DNA of 64,000 nucleotides, taken from NCBI RefSeq assembly GCF_027595985.1, contig NC_073305.1:173153209-173217208 (forward strand), given 5' to 3'. Position numbers and translations under genes: made by a program. The DNA comes from Sorex araneus (taxonomy: Eukaryota; Chordata; Mammalia; Eulipotyphla; Soricidae). Position 1 is the first letter of the stretch; each line of letters begins with the position of its first letter. The notes beneath the pieces are model-generated. The model saw only the letters and a list, made by a program, of their open reading frames with translations. It was not told the DNA's origin and ran no database searches. Shown in pieces: positions 11,118-23,574 of this stretch.

Positions 11118-11499
11118 AATAGCAGAACCAGATAGTCTGTCTTTGTGTGAGATACAAACTAAAACAGTAGTGCTGGACACAGTGGAGAAACCCCATAAAA
11201 ATGGTAAATATTTATCTGGAGTGAGAAGATTTAGTAATCTCCCTGCCATTGTTCACTACATGGACAAAGTGTTTTACCTTTTCACACTTGTTTCCTCTTA
11301 ACAATACCTTTCTTTTCTACTTACTACGTTAACAGGAATCAAGCTACTTAGAGTGCCTTAAATATTGTAAAGTATAAAAGTATATGTGCATGTATGTATT
11401 ATCATGTTAATTCTACGTTGTGGTATATAAAACGACTTAGGGAAAAGTTAAAATGAGTAATTCTCAACGTAGATTTTCTTTTCTTTTTTTTTATTTTCC

Positions 11500-11640
11500 A
11501 GGGGATACTGACAGTGTCTGAAGACATATTTGATTATGATACCTGGCTGCAAGACAAGTGTTGGGCACTGGAACTTAGAAGTACATGTATGCTAAATGTC
11601 ATACAATTCCAGAAGGTGCCCCAACTCCCACTCAGACTTG
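11500..11640 (+). mobile_element. MER5A-like hAT DNA transposon remnant
   Basis: GGGGATACTGACAGTGTCTG, AAGACATATTTGATTATG, GCTAAATGTCATACAATTCC and GTGCCCCAACTCC follow the order of the MER5A consensus (recalled). It is strongly diverged and non-coding. Confidence 0.6.
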
Positions 11641-13129
11641 GAAAAAAAAAGCAGCTTAATTCAAAGAGCCAAGAACACGTAATAAAAAGTTTAAAACCTA
11701 TGATGTGAATTTGATATGTGATGATACATATTATATATAATATATAACTTACCAAATACTTTTGTTACAAGCAATTATCTGAGCATTGGTTTTTTATACA
11801 TGTATATGGACCCATCATATTTGTGTACTTAGAACTATTGGAAGAATTCCCTATGTTTCATAATCTAAATGTGATATGCTCATTCTTTGTTTAGTCTCCT
11901 AAAAATACCGATCGTCACATGGAAGAATCTTCAGATTTTCTTGCCTTTAGAAATAAGTGGGTATATTTTCCAACCTCACCTCCCCACACCCTTATGTACG
12001 CAGAAAGGACACAGCTAGTTCTAGGCAGTGTATGGGAACCCCAGGTGCATGTGTGATTTCCGGTTCAGAACATGGCATAATAGGTGCCCCGAATGTCTGT
12101 TTTCTTCTTTCCCAGTTTGGAAATGACAGGAGCAGCAGGTAAGATGGCACCCAGCAGGAAAGAAATGACGTGGATTCCAGGGTATCTTTCATCTGGTGGA
12201 CTGATGCTAAAGTCACACTTAGATCCCTATCAAACTTGCCCTGAGTGCAGAGAAAGCCACGTAGTTTGGAAGCTGTTTATTCATAAAGTTTCTGTTAGTA
12301 ATGGTTAGATGGATCTTAACCACTATGGTAATGAAAGAGACCCACAATAATTACACTGAGCATAGTAGACTCTCAATAAACAGGTTAAAGAATCATTGGT
12401 GAAGAAATGGAAAGAGAATTAAGGACACCGTAAGCTTGATTTTTAGAGCATCTCTATCCAATTGAGACAAATAATGTTGGTTCTGATTTCATGGTTTGGT
12501 TTTCCAAGGGTCAGAGTCAGGAAGAGTTCACTGAGGTTTATTGTGTTATATAATTTTTTAAATACTGACATCCCCTTGATCTCACTGATTCAAAATGCCA
12601 TATGCACATATATTAGATAACCTTCGGCTGTGGTTTCATGGTATTCTTCTGCAAGGAAACTCCAGATAAATTCGTTATGAGCTCCAGGATGTTGTCTGTC
12701 ATTATTTACCAGGATTGAATTTGCAAAGCTTGCCCTCTTGTGGTCAAACAGTTCCAACGTACAAATTGTTGCCCCAAGATAAGAAAGAGAACATTGACCC
12801 CCTTTAAGCCACTTGCTGATGAGGGCTGGAATCTATTGCACTACAAACTGAAAATCAGAGTCTTGGGAGCTAAATATCTGGGACCTGATATTTTTTACTT
12901 GTGCCATAGGTAAACTATTGCCCTCAACAGTAAACTAATTTCCTCATCAGTAAAGGATAAATAATAAAAGTGCCCTGTTGTAGAACTCGAGTTAAAACTG
13001 TAAATATTGGGCCTACCATAGTTGTCACAGAGATAATATTCAAATAAGGCGCATGTGCTTAATGCACTTATACATAGTGACTCTAGTATCTGTATATTTC
13101 CTCAAATAATGCATATACTAATAAGCAGC
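11641..13129. other. unassigned intergenic sequence
   Basis: No gene or repeat is confidently recognised. Several 60-75 codon ORFs overlap on both strands at 11950-12310 without motifs. Confidence 0.45.
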
Positions 13130-13302
13130 TTTTTTTTTTTCTTTTTGGGTCACACCCAGCGATGCTCAGAGGTTACTCCTAACTTGGCACTCATAATTAC
13201 TTCTGGTGGTGCTGGAGGGACCATATGGGATGCCGGGGATCGAACCCAGGTCGGCCGTGTGCAAAGCAAACCCCTTACCCACTGTACTATCCCTCGGGCC
13301 CA
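13130..13302 (-). mobile_element. SINE-A
   Basis: Reverse copy: T-rich start, GGGTCACACCCAGCGATGC, GGTTACTCCTAACTTGG, GGACCATATGGGATGCC, ATCGAACCCAGGTCGGCC. Moderately diverged. Confidence 0.9.
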
Positions 13303-13346
13303 AGCGGCTCTTATTCTTAGGCTCTACTTGCTTTACTGATAGAACT

Positions 13347-13592
13347 GTCACTGTCACTGTCATCCCATTGCTCATCGATTTGTTTGAGCGGGCACCAGTA
13401 ACGTCTCTCATCGAGAGACTTATTGTTACTGTTTTTGGCATATCCAATACACATGGGTAGCTTGCCAGGCTCTGCCGTGTGGGCTCGATATTCTCGGTAG
13501 CTTGCCGGGCTCTCCGAGAGGGGTGGAGGAATCGAACTCGGGTCGGCCGAGTGAAAGGCAAACACCCAACCGCTGTGCTATCGCTCCAGCCC
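13347..13592 (-). mobile_element. SINE-B
   Basis: Reverse copy with the GTCACTGTCACTGTCATCCC tail, the variant ACGTCTCTCATCGAGAGAC body, CTCTCCGAGAGGGGTGGAGG and the tRNA head. An 11-bp TSD with one mismatch flanks it (CTGATAGAACT at 13336-13346, CTGATGGAACT at 13593-13603). The same subtype occurs at 20953 and 63501. Confidence 0.92.
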
Positions 13593-13603
13593 CTGATGGA
13601 ACT

Positions 13604-14844
13604 ATTTGAAATATGTTTCAAACATATCCAATAAAAAATTTTAAAACATAATTTATGGCCAGAGTGCCTTCTAAATTATAATCATATCCCCATATAGCAG
13701 TCTCTATCAAAATGTGAAGATAGTTTTATAAAGAAGTGGAAATCCAATATTTGTCAATATTCATATCATCTCAAATGACACTCTTGAGTGGTCAGAAAAA
13801 GAAAAGGGAATTGTTAACTCTGCTTTCTCCCCTACTTTATATTCTCTTTAACATCTTCAGGAAATTGAATAATAAATTTAGCAAGTAATTTAGAATAAAA
13901 AACGTTGCAGATGAAAGGAGGGATAAATTGATTAAAAATGACCTTCGGTAGGCACAAAGAGGATTTCTAATTTTTTTTTTTTTGCATTAGTGCCAATCTT
14001 ATTTTCTTACGAAAGAGGATTTCTAATGAATGTCTCAGCACCAGTAGAAAAATCAGTAATAAGACTGAAAAAAAAGATACATTTTCTGGAAGACTGTGTC
14101 AACTAGCTCTGTGAAGAAACAGTGGGGAAGTACAAGCTGTGTCCACCCTGGGGCCTCCATGTCCACTCTTCAATTACAATCGCCTACAAACTGAAAGGAG
14201 ATTCGAGTCTTATTTGGCTCATTCATCTCGTGAATATTAGACTGTCCTGTGCCATTTGGAAACAGAAGGCAATAAAGAGAATCATACAAACTGACTAGAA
14301 TTTTATTTAAATTTTTCCAAGCTGTTCAACATTAACCATTGAAAATGATAGGAAATGAACACAAAATTAAAATTATAATGGTTAAATAAGAATACATAGT
14401 CAACGGGAAAACATGGCACAATTTAATTGTCTGACTACATCTTAAGTATTGAGCAATGCACATATACTCAAGTTTGTGTTGATAAAATTGGCATTTTGTG
14501 TTTTTGTGCTTAATAATATTACATGACTATGCACACAGAGAAAAAGGAGGCTGGTATTTAAACAAAAGAGCAGAGAAAACACACTCATACATGCACAGCA
14601 AACAACGTGGTGGGAGCACAGTACTATGTATTCAGAAGCGTCTTAAATTAAGACAGAGTTTTAGCATATTTTATACATGTATAAAATATTCTAAACATTG
14701 ATATATAGTTTCTAGAAATAATGTTGTACACAAAGTAGGTGCTATATTCACTTCATTTATACTAGAAAACAGGAACTAGAGCTTACACAAGAAACAAAAA
14801 TAAAAACAGAATCTAATCTTAGACCAGGCCTCAAACACTTGTGG
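13604..14844. other. unassigned AT-rich sequence
   Basis: No gene or repeat recognised. Confidence 0.45.
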
Positions 14845-15017
14845 GGGCTGGAGTGATAGCATAGCGGGTAGGGGGTTTGACTTGCACGTGGCTGAACCGG
14901 GTTCAATTCCCAGCATCCCATATGGTTCCCCGAGCACCGCCAGGAGTAATTCCTGAGTGCATGATCCAGGAGTAACCCCTGTGCATTGCTGAGTGTGACC
15001 CAAAAAGAAAAAAAAAA
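14845..15017 (+). mobile_element. SINE-A
   Basis: GGGGCTGGAGTGATAGCATAG head, GGGTTCAATTCCCAGCATCC, GAGTAATTCCTGAGTGCATG, GTGTGACCCAAAAAG and an A tail. Confidence 0.92.
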
Positions 15018-15789
15018 TCACAAAGTGAGCCAATGGATATATTGACTAGGAATGAACACAGGTTCTGTGTTCATTCAATATGCAATAATCAAACATTTAA
15101 CGAGCACCCACTACATAGAAACTAAGTGTTGATGTCTTCTCAGTCAATAAAATGACACTGTTGCCCTAAGGTAAAGTGGGACACAGACTAGATAGGCCAA
15201 TAAACAAAAGATGTACTTGAAGAAGCAAAACAAGGGCAGCCATCTGAAACTTAGAGAACATTTTTAGAGCAAGTGATGTCTAAATTGAACCTGAAGATTA
15301 TTAGAAGTCAGGCAAGAAAGAGAGAGGTGGGCAGCATTTAATGCCTACTTACCAAGACAAAAGAAAGCATGGCATTTTGAAAACTGGAATTAAATTCTGT
15401 CATGATTATGGAGTTGGTGAGAAACCAAAAGTGTCATCTTGTCATGTTTAAACCTCAGACTGGGATTTGTGGGAAACCATTGATAAATTTTACACAAGTT
15501 GAAATATGGTTTTATTTTAATTTTATAAATGTCACTCTGGCTTCTGGTTAAGTAAATAAATTGAACACAGGTATCTGTCCAAAATGTTCTTACAATTCCA
15601 GTAACATGATAATAGATTATTTTATAGAGCTGAAAAATCTAAGGCATCATTATATTGGCAGGAGGTAATAGTAAATGGGAAATGACCTCAAATATTTTGA
15701 GGATTGGAAGAATTTAAACATGGCTTCCAATATATTAGGCAGGGATATGATGAAGAAGAAAGCATCTTTAAATTAAATTTATTTATTTA
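15018..15789. other. unassigned AT-rich sequence
   Basis: No gene or repeat recognised. Confidence 0.45.
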
Positions 15790-16425
15790 TTTTTTTAATT
15801 ATTTTATTTTACTTTCATAAAGGTGTTCACAATAATTCATCTCATTTAATTTCAAACACTTTCCCACCACCATAAGAGGAAAGTATGTGAAGATTGTTGC
15901 ATTTCATCCTGGAGGCACTTAAGCCCTTGTACAAGAGATTACAAACATGGATGTTAAATCCAAACAAATGTGTGCTACTTTTGGTACATCAGTAGCCTAG
16001 AGTATGAGAGGTCCCTCCAGGAATTCTGAAATTTAGAATAGGATTATAGGGCAGATTCATTCATGGGTTAGGCCTATGTTGCTCTCTTCTTGGCCAGAGA
16101 AGAGATTATATGGCACCAGGGGCAGTTTGTGTGTGTGACTGCAAGCTACTGGAAAACTTGGGAGCTGGGGGGAGGAGGCCCAGTTCCACTCTGAGCGTGT
16201 TTGAAGATTCCATGCGTCCTGCACACCTGGGTCTTTCTGCAGGTTCTCTCATGAGTGAGGCTCATCCGAGACTATGAAGAGCAGCCTTGAGCATGGCTGC
16301 AGTTGAGTTCTAGAGGTTTTCACCTGCCAGCGTTCTGCTAGGATGGGGAGGGAAACTCAACCCCCTCTCCCCTTCGAGTTGCTCCGGGGAAGACATCCCA
16401 GCATGGGGTCAGGACCTATTTTGAT
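15790..16425 (-). mobile_element. L1-related element: variant 3' end plus block D
   Basis: From the left (3' end on the minus strand): T-rich sequence, TTCACAATAATTCATCTCAT and CACTTTCCCACCACCATAAG, which resemble the start of the element at 20612. Then comes block D (GATTATATGGCACCAGGGGC, GCAAGCTACTGGAAAACTTG, GCCTTGAGCATGGCTGCAG, GACATCCCAGCATGGGGTCA). No ORF is present. Confidence 0.6.
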
Positions 16426-16429
16426 TTTT

Positions 16430-16590
16430 GTTTGAGGGCAATGTCAGAAGATGCTCCGGGGTTACTCCTGGCTCTGTGCTCAGGAATTACTCCTGGCGGT
16501 GCTCAGGGGACTATATAGGATACTGGAGATCAAACCCAGGATGGCAGCATGCAAGGCATTAAAGTCCTACTTGCTATACTCTGATCCTGT
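16430..16590 (-). mobile_element. SINE-A, diverged
   Basis: Reverse: GGGGTTACTCCTGGCTCTGT, GGAATTACTCCTGGCGGTGC, TCAAACCCAGGATGGC, GCATGCAAGGCA. Confidence 0.85.
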
Positions 16591-16675
16591 AAGTTAAACT
16601 TAGATAGCAGAACCAAAAAGAGGAACTAAATAAAATTTCAGATTTATATGAGAATTATTCACAAGAAAAATAAGT

Positions 16676-18300
16676 GTTGGTGAGGTGTGAAAGAAAACAA
16701 ACCCCTCATACATATAGTTGGTAGGAACGTAAGCTAGTTTATCTCTAGAAAACAAAATCCAAGTTCCTCAGAATATTTTAAAATAAATCTACCATATATC
16801 CCAGCAATTCTAATTCTAGATATATATTCAAATAAAAAAACTAATTTGAAAAGATATGTGTACACCTATGTTCACTGCATAACTATTTATAATAGCCAAG
16901 TACCGAAAACAACTCATGTGCCTAATAACAAGTGGATTAATAAAAAAATTGTGGTATATAAACTGTAGGATATTATTGGTATGTCCTGTTCCCCTGGTCA
17001 CAGGAAGCTTAGGTTTATCACAGTGCTCCTGAAGCACTTCCATTCCACTGTGTTTATCTGTAAACTCCTCTCTATGCTCTCTTCCCCAACAGGTCCATTA
17101 CCTTTTCCCTTAATCAGACTGTGAACTTGTAAGGTGAGATTCCTCAGAAATCTATGATTTTATATGTATGAGTGAAATACTGTCCTTCTCCTCTCTTTAT
17201 GTCTTTTGAACAGTTTATTTAGAGCAATGTCTTTTTTGTATAGACGTAGGAAGACATGATCTTGTAACTTGGGAATTAATCGGCTTCTAATATTTTTCAC
17301 TCCAAGGCATCTGCTTCCTGGCCTTAAGCCTCAGTTTCCCCTAGTTCCTAGCACCCCCAAAACAGGGTCTTGATGAGGGACTGAGTGGACCCAGGGCAAG
17401 CTGTGAGCTACCCTGGCATCAATATGGGCCAGGCCAAAGTGCCACGATACTCAACTATAAGTTGAGAGCTTGGTCATGGACAAATGCTGTGATGACCCAA
17501 AGGTAATGACGAAACTAGGGTCCTGCAAGGGATAGGAAAGACTAATCTGGTCTGAGCACTGTAGTCTGAGATCGAGATGACCCCAGGAGAGCAATTCTAT
17601 AAGTTTAATGTATCTCTTACTTTTTGCATTTGTCAATACAAAATGACTAATATTATGAATGTATGCTTGTTGGACTAAGGAGAGGAGAAACACACCCATA
17701 TTTGCCTTTAGGCCAGTTGTCTTGCTGGATAGAAATCTGTCCTGGAAGTAACTTTCCCTGAGGCAAGGACCTTACATCTGCTGATTGTATGATGATACTT
17801 ATGTGTAAGCCCTAACCCCTCTGGCTGGGGGATTCATCTAGACTGTAGGAGGGGGCTAGGGGAGGGAAGCAGAGGGAGAGAGACAGGAGTGAATGGAGAG
17901 GAGATTGGAATAAATGGCAATTGAGACCAACCAGCCTAGTTCTCGTTCCTTCCTCCATCTGCCCATCACCATTGACTTCCCAGGGGTGTGGGGAGCAGGC
18001 AGGAGAAATAGAATGCCAATGCCTTTTTGTGTTTAGACATAAACACAATGGAACATTGCACAGCTATAAGAAAAGATAAAACCTTGCATTTTATCACAAG
18101 TTTTGCACGGGATGTAATCATACTAAATGGAATAAATCAGAAGAAATAAAAAAAAAACAAACAGATCCATTCAAAGACAATGCAAGAAATAAAACAATAT
18201 CCATGAAAAACAAACCCTTGGATTCTGAAGACAGACTGGGAATTACTTCAGGGTAGCTCATGGATGGAAATATAAGAAAAGGGTGCGAGGGATAGTGGTG
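16676..18300 (+). mobile_element. L1M 3' end split by a solo LTR
   Basis: The left part (16676-16963) follows the mammalian L1 3' end: GTTGGTAGGAACGTAAGC, CCAGCAATTCTAATTCTAG, TATTTATAATAGCCAAGTACC. It resumes at 18045 with ACAATGGAACATTGCACAGC and continues to about 18300. The LTR at 16964-18039 sits exactly between the two halves. The copy is old and non-coding. Confidence 0.8.
16964..18039 (+). mobile_element. solo LTR, ERV-like, 1076 bp
   Basis: It begins TG, ends CA, and is flanked by the 5-bp repeat TAAAC at 16959-16963 and 18040-18044. Its removal restores the interrupted L1. An AATAAA at 17909-17914 about 125 bp before the end fits a + strand U3-R-U5 layout. The core at 17190-17560 is shared, in reverse, with 1700-1960, 24540-24780 and 56190-56400. 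A 5-bp TSD is usual for ERV-L-type elements; class assignment is inference. No gag, pol or env sequence adjoins it. Confidence 0.75.
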
Positions 18301-18359
18301 GAGGGTGACTGATACTTTAGTTGTAAGTGTGGCATGGTAATATTGTATTCCTATGAAAG

Positions 18360-18623
18360 GTAAGTAAGGACTGGAGCGATGACACAGCAGGCATGGCGCT
18401 TGCCTTGCATGCGGCCAACCCGGGTTTGATTCCTTTGATTCCTTCATCCCTGTTGGAGAGCCCAGCAAGCTACCGAGAGTATCCTGCCTGCATGGCAGAG
18501 CCTGGCAAGCTACCTGTGGTGTATTCTATATGCCAAAAACAGTAACAACAAGTCTCACAACAGAGATGTTACTGGTGCCCACTCACGCAAATTGAAGAAC
18601 AATGGGATGGCAGTGTTACAGTG
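18360..18623 (+). mobile_element. SINE-B
   Basis: Head GGACTGGAGCGATGACACAG, body GGAGAGCCCAGCAAGCTACC, tail CAGTGTTACAGTG. A short TSD CTATGAAAG lies at 18351-18359 and 18624-18632. Confidence 0.9.
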
Positions 18624-18823
18624 CTATGAAAGATAAACATTTACTATTTGTAAACCAGCATTTGTACATTTTAATAACAATTTTTAATAATATATATTTA
18701 CAATTAGTGAAAAAACATTCCATGTCCAAAAACTGCAGTAAATAAGAAAAGATTCCTACCAAGAGGGGACTCATGACTTACCAGAATATCAAGCATAAAG
18801 AAAAGGATAAAACACACAGAACT

Positions 18824-19022
18824 GGGGCTGGAGCGATAGTACAGTGGTTAGGGTGTTTGCCTTGCACGCGGCCGACCCTGGTTCGATTCCCAGCATCCCA
18901 TATGGTCCCCTGAGCACCGCCAGGGGTAATTCTTGAGTGCAGAGCCAGGAGTAACCTCTGTGCATCTCCAGGTGTGACCCAAAAAGAAAAAAAAAACAAA
19001 GACAAAAACAAAAAAACAAAAA
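18824..19022 (+). mobile_element. SINE-A with TSD
   Basis: A near-consensus copy with a long A-rich tail. TSD ACACAGAACT lies at 18814-18823 and 19023-19032. Confidence 0.95.
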
Positions 19023-19152
19023 ACACAGAACTGTTAAGCAGTTTACACATAAAACATGGTCAATGGTATGGCATTGAATTTAACAAAGCAGTGCTAAATG
19101 CGAGAATTCAATAAACAAATAATATTTTATTTAATTATTATTTATCATTTGA

Positions 19153-19315
19153 TCTGGGAGGTCACACTCAGCTGTTCTCAGAAATTACTTCTGGCTCTGA
19201 GTCAAAGAATCACTTTGTTTGGGGCTTGGGGGAACATATGTGGTGCCAGGAACTGAACCTGGATCCACCACATGCAAGGCAAGCGCTCCACTTGCTGTAC
19301 TATCTCTCCAGCCCC
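19153..19315 (-). mobile_element. old SINE-A relative
   Basis: Reverse: GGTCACACTCAGCTG, AAATTACTTCTGGCTCTGAG, ACTGAACCTGGATCC, ATGCAAGGCAAGCGCTCC, TCTCTCCAGCCCC. Diverged. Confidence 0.8.
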
Positions 19316-19462
19316 TGAACAAATGTGTTAGACCTACATAGCAGTTTTAAAATAGTTGCTATTTAAATATATTTTATTACTAATACTAATTATTAAAAAT
19401 TATATATATTGATTTTCAGATTTATGGGTACACTTGTAAAAAAATATGAACTTTTCTAAATT

Positions 19463-19623
19463 ATTTTTTGTGTGTTTGGGGGCCACAACAAGCAGTGCTC
19501 AGAGCTTATTTCTGGTTCTCTGTTCAGGGATCTCCCCTGGCCATCCTAAGGAGACCACAGCAGTTTCAGAGATTGAATTGGCTGCAAGATAAGCACCTTA
19601 ACTTCTATACTATTTCTTCACCC
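19463..19623 (-). mobile_element. old SINE-A relative
   Basis: Reverse: GGGGGCCACAACAAGCAGTG, TTATTTCTGGTTCTC, GATTGAATTGGCTGCAAGAT. Strongly decayed. Confidence 0.65.
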
Positions 19624-20611
19624 AATTTTCTAATTTTTAAATAAACCCTTTCATTAGAATGTAACATATAAAGTATGCAAGTCCTAAGTGTGCAAATTGA
19701 TGAGTTACTGTAAAGTAAGTACCTATATTATATCCATTATTAAGAGTTGAGTCTAGATTTCAAAATTCATATGCCAGAACCATAGAATACAAGTCTGTCC
19801 CAGCTTGAATATTATTTTTATGTTCCTCAAAAACTAAACACTGTCCTAATGTTAATATCATATATTACTAGTCTTGCTATGTTTTGTAAGTGTAATATAT
19901 GAACTATAAACTATACTATATGAATTGTGCTGGGTATGGTTTCTTTCCTTTCATATATTTGAGATAGCTCATGTTGTAAAATCAAGTTTTATCTTTATAA
20001 CTTTATTGCTAGATAATTACATACAAAACTTATTTATTCTAATTTATAGACATATTATGGTTATAATTTTTCATTAATTGTTGTGAACATCCGTGTATAT
20101 CTTTCTACAAATGGAAATGTAGATCTTCAAATTTCAGTAGAAAGTTGCAATTTATAAAGTGGTAGACAAATTTACACCCCTGCCTCTAGTGTAAGTATGC
20201 TTGAATTGTTTCACGCTTTAGCCAACAAGTGGAATCATGGATAATTTTTAATTTTAGCCATTCTGATGATAAAAAAGACACTAATTTGTAGTTAAAATTG
20301 GCACTTCCAGGATGAAAAAAGACTGATAATATTTGCTTATGTGTTTTGACTATTTGAATCCTTTCTTCTAAACAATTATCTCTAAGCTTTTTTCTCATTC
20401 TTATATTTTATCATATATAATCAAAAATATTGTTCATATATTTTACATTCAAAAACTTTATTTAAATATGTTTCATATTTAGTATTTCCCTATGCTAACA
20501 TTTTATTTTTTAATTGAAATTTATTTATTTATTTTTTGTAATGTAGGAGCACTGCTTTTTGATTAAGCTGCTATTGATTAAGCTGATTGAATTGGGCATG
20601 AACTCCACATT
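19624..20611. other. unassigned AT-rich sequence
   Basis: Very AT-rich. No gene or confident repeat. Confidence 0.45.
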
Positions 20612-20952
20612 CCTTTTTTTAAAATTTTTTTTAATTTTATAAGTTAGTTCACAATGTTTGATTACATTCAATATTCAAACACCAATCCCACCACTGTTAC
20701 GCCTTCCCACCACCAAATTCGGGATAGTTCCATCCCAAACCCCAATCCCTGTCCCAAAACATAACCAAAATAATATATTTTGTAGTATCTGTTATGAAGA
20801 ACTGCTGGACATGCTTACAAAAAAAATGTTCATATAGGAAATGGTGTGAAGATTGTTCTGTCTTGACAGGAGCCATCAAGACATTCTATAGGATATCACT
20901 AACATGTTGTTAAAGTTTGGGTGATGTGAACTTTGGTATATGTATCTGAAGA

Positions 20953-21187
20953 AAATATGGGCTGGAGCAATAGCATAGTGGTTGGGCTTTCGCCTTTCAC
21001 GTGACTGACCCATGTTTGATTCCTCCGCCCCTCTCGGAGAGCCCGGCAAGCTACTGAGAGTATGGAGCTTGCATGGCAGAGCCTGGCAAGCTACTCGTGC
21101 GTATTGGATATGCCAAAAGTAGTAACAATAAGTCTCTCAATGAGAGACATTACTGGTGCCTGCTCAAACAAATCGATGAGCAACGGG
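20953..21187 (+). mobile_element. SINE-B
   Basis: GGGCTGGAGCAATAGCATAG head, CCTCCGCCCCTCTCGGAGAG, ATATGCCAAAAGTAGTAACA, CTCTCAATGAGAGACATTAC. The tail gives way to a TATACA microsatellite. Confidence 0.92.
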
Positions 21188-21193
21188 ATGTAT

Positions 21194-21228
<35 letters not shown>

Positions 21229-21234
21229 TATATT
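21188..21234. repeat. (CATATA)n microsatellite
   Basis: A 47-bp hexamer-type TA/CA repeat directly at the SINE-B tail. Confidence 0.93.
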
Positions 21235-22149
21235 TCCCTCTATGATTTGTTGCCTATCTGAACCCCATCAACTGTGGTGTGGTAATTATGGGGAATGGGT
21301 AAGGAGTGTCTTATGATGTGTCCAGGAGTATGTTTACTCATACGTGAGGCTTGGCCCTAGTGCATAGGGAGTGGCCTTGAGCATGGTAGCGGTTGGGTTA
21401 TGGAGGTTTCTGACTGTTGGAACTGGGTCCCTTCAGGTGGGGAGGGCTCTCACCCAACCCCCTCTGGGGCACCCTGGTGAAGACAGCCTGGTGTGGGGTC
21501 AGGGTAATCTGTGGCGCTCTCTTTCAGGAGTTTTAGTTTATACAGCCTGGGTCTTGGCTGTTTATGAGATTACATGGTGCTGGGGGCAGTTTGTGGGTGT
21601 GACTGCCAAGCTACTGGAAAACGGGGGACCTGGGGGGAGGAGGCCCAGTCCCTATCCAAGCGGGCCTGGAGATTTCAGTCACGGGTTCCCACCTACCTCT
21701 GTGCTTTAGGCCCTAACTGCATCTTTTGATCTCTTTCGAGATTTATGGGTATCTAAAATAAGGCCAACAAATGATCTTATATAGCTGAGCCGGAAGTAAT
21801 TTTTGGGTGTGTCTCCCACATACCTACCTTTTGGCAGTTTAATTTCTTGGTAAACTTGGCCCCAAGAGTTGGGGTCTGGCCAAAGGCACAGCAGCAATTT
21901 TGGGGTATCTGGAAGTCTGAAGGCATCATCAGGCTGCTGATGCACTCACCCCACAGGTACAGGTTGACCTGCTGGAGGCACATACCTTCCTAATTGAATA
22001 CTTTTTAAAGGAAACATGTGGAATTTTATGGAAGTATAATGATTTTGGTTTGGGGTTTTTTTTTTTGGAACTAATGATATTTGTGACTGTTTAAAGAAGT
22101 TCAAATATTCTAAATTTGAATATTGGAATTCCTCCTCTTAGTTCATGTT

Positions 22150-22905
22150 CTGTAATAGTGCTGTCTGAAGCAGAACTACTACATGATCTCACTCCTAGGC
22201 ATATTTCCAAAGGAATTGAAAATAAAATATGAAAGAGATGCGCTTCCCTGTTCACTATTGCATTATTCACAATCTCCAAAATATGTAAACAGCAATAACT
22301 TAAGCATCTGTCAATTGATTTATGGCAATGGATGAACAGATAAAGAGATAAGATCTGAGAAAAGAGATTTCTCTGTTTCTCTTCCTCTGTCTTTCTCACA
22401 CACACACCCATGTAAATTATTTATTCATGAGCAGGAAGAAATCTTCCTTTATTTAAGCAACACAGATGATACTTGAAAGTACTATAGTAAGTGAAATAAG
22501 TCAGAAAAAAACAGATATACACTGTATGCAATTACTTAGATGCAGTATTTATAAATGCTGAACTCAGAGAATAGAGTGTTGTAGTTATAAGGGGTTTGAG
22601 GTGGGTTAAATAAGGAGAGGTTGGTCAAAGCATATAGATTCCCAACTATAAAATGAATGAGTTCTTGCATATAATATGCAGTGTGGGATCTATAATTAAC
22701 TGTACTATATTATTTACTTGAAAGTTGCTAAGAAGGTAAAAATCTCACCACAAAAAAGAAAGGTAATTATGTGATGTGATGCAGGTGTTAACTAACGCTT
22801 TGGTGATGATTATTTTGGAATATATTAAATGTATCAAATTAGCACATCATAAACCTTAAACACACAATGCTTATGCGTAAATTTTAATTTAATAAAGTGG
22901 GGGGA
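22150..22905 (+). mobile_element. L1M-type LINE 3' end
   Basis: It tracks the old mammalian L1 3' region: GATCTCACTCCTAGGCATAT, TGCATTATTCACAATCTCC, AAGTGAAATAAGTCAGAAAA, CACCACAAAAAAGAAAGGTAA, ACATCATAAACCTTAAACAC and a final AATAAAGTGGGGGGAA. Non-coding. Confidence 0.8.
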
Positions 22906-23244
22906 AGAGAAGAAATTTTGATAATGGCGAGAATATTTTCTATCAGTGTTAACTAACACAGTAGCCTACAATCACACTTAACTATTGAACACTTAAGTTG
23001 CGCAAATGAGGAAATTGCTTGAAAGTTTAATTTTAATTAATCTAAATTGCTACATGTAGCTAGTGACTGACATATTGGATATAAATCAGCCAACTATCTT
23101 CTCATCTTAGAATAAGACAATGCTGGGGAGAAAAATAACAGAAAGATAGCTGGGAGATCCAAAAGTATTTGGAAATTAACGTAGTTCCAAATACTCCATT
23201 AGTCAAGTGAGAAACATTAGTAAAATATTTAAAATAATCTCTAC
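22906..23244. other. unassigned AT-rich sequence
   Basis: Nothing recognised. Confidence 0.45.
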
Positions 23245-23405
23245 CAGGGCCTGAGAGATAGTATGTGGGTAAAGGTTTTTGCCTCCCACACCACAGACCC
23301 AACTTGGATCCCCAACACCCTCTGGCACCCTGTATGGTTGTGGAATCACACGAGAACAGATCCAGGTACAAACTCCAAAGCACCACCAGGTGTAGCCCCT
23401 AATCA
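23245..23405 (+). mobile_element. old SINE-A relative
   Basis: GGGCCTGAGAGATAGTATG head, CTTGGATCCCCAACACC, AAGCACCACCAGGTGTAGCCC end. Strongly diverged. Confidence 0.65.
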
Positions 23406-23574
23406 AATAACAATGTTAATAATATTTTTTAAAAAACCCACACAATTTATAAAACTTTTGGCGATTAAGAGAATGGGAGCTTAGAGGTAAATATATAGCA
23501 TGTAGTATATTCATTTAAAAATAAGAAACATCTAAAACCTTTGGTTTCTACCTTAGAGAACCAGATTAAAATTT

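Larger units (their letters stand above)
20612..21990 (-). mobile_element. L1-related element: variant 3' end plus block D, interrupted
   Basis: 20612-20800 is a T-rich start then GTTCACAATGTTTGATTACA and CAAACACCAATCCCACCAC, related to 15790. Block D follows at 21300-21715 (GAGTGGCCTTGAGCATGG, GACAGCCTGGTGTGGGG, GATTACATGGTGCTGGGGGC, GCCAAGCTACTGGAAAACG), then GCCAAAGGCACAGCAGCAAT, which also occurs near 62510. A SINE-B and a (CATATA)n tract interrupt it. The 112-codon ORF across it has no motif. Confidence 0.55.

Noticed and set aside
12084-12308. Possible exon with open frames on both strands
   Set aside because: No splice-site framing, protein motif or family similarity could be seen.
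21371-21709. 112-codon ORF as a small protein gene
   Set aside because: It lies in block D, which recurs with frameshifts at 3741, 16107 and 62340, so it is repeat sequence.
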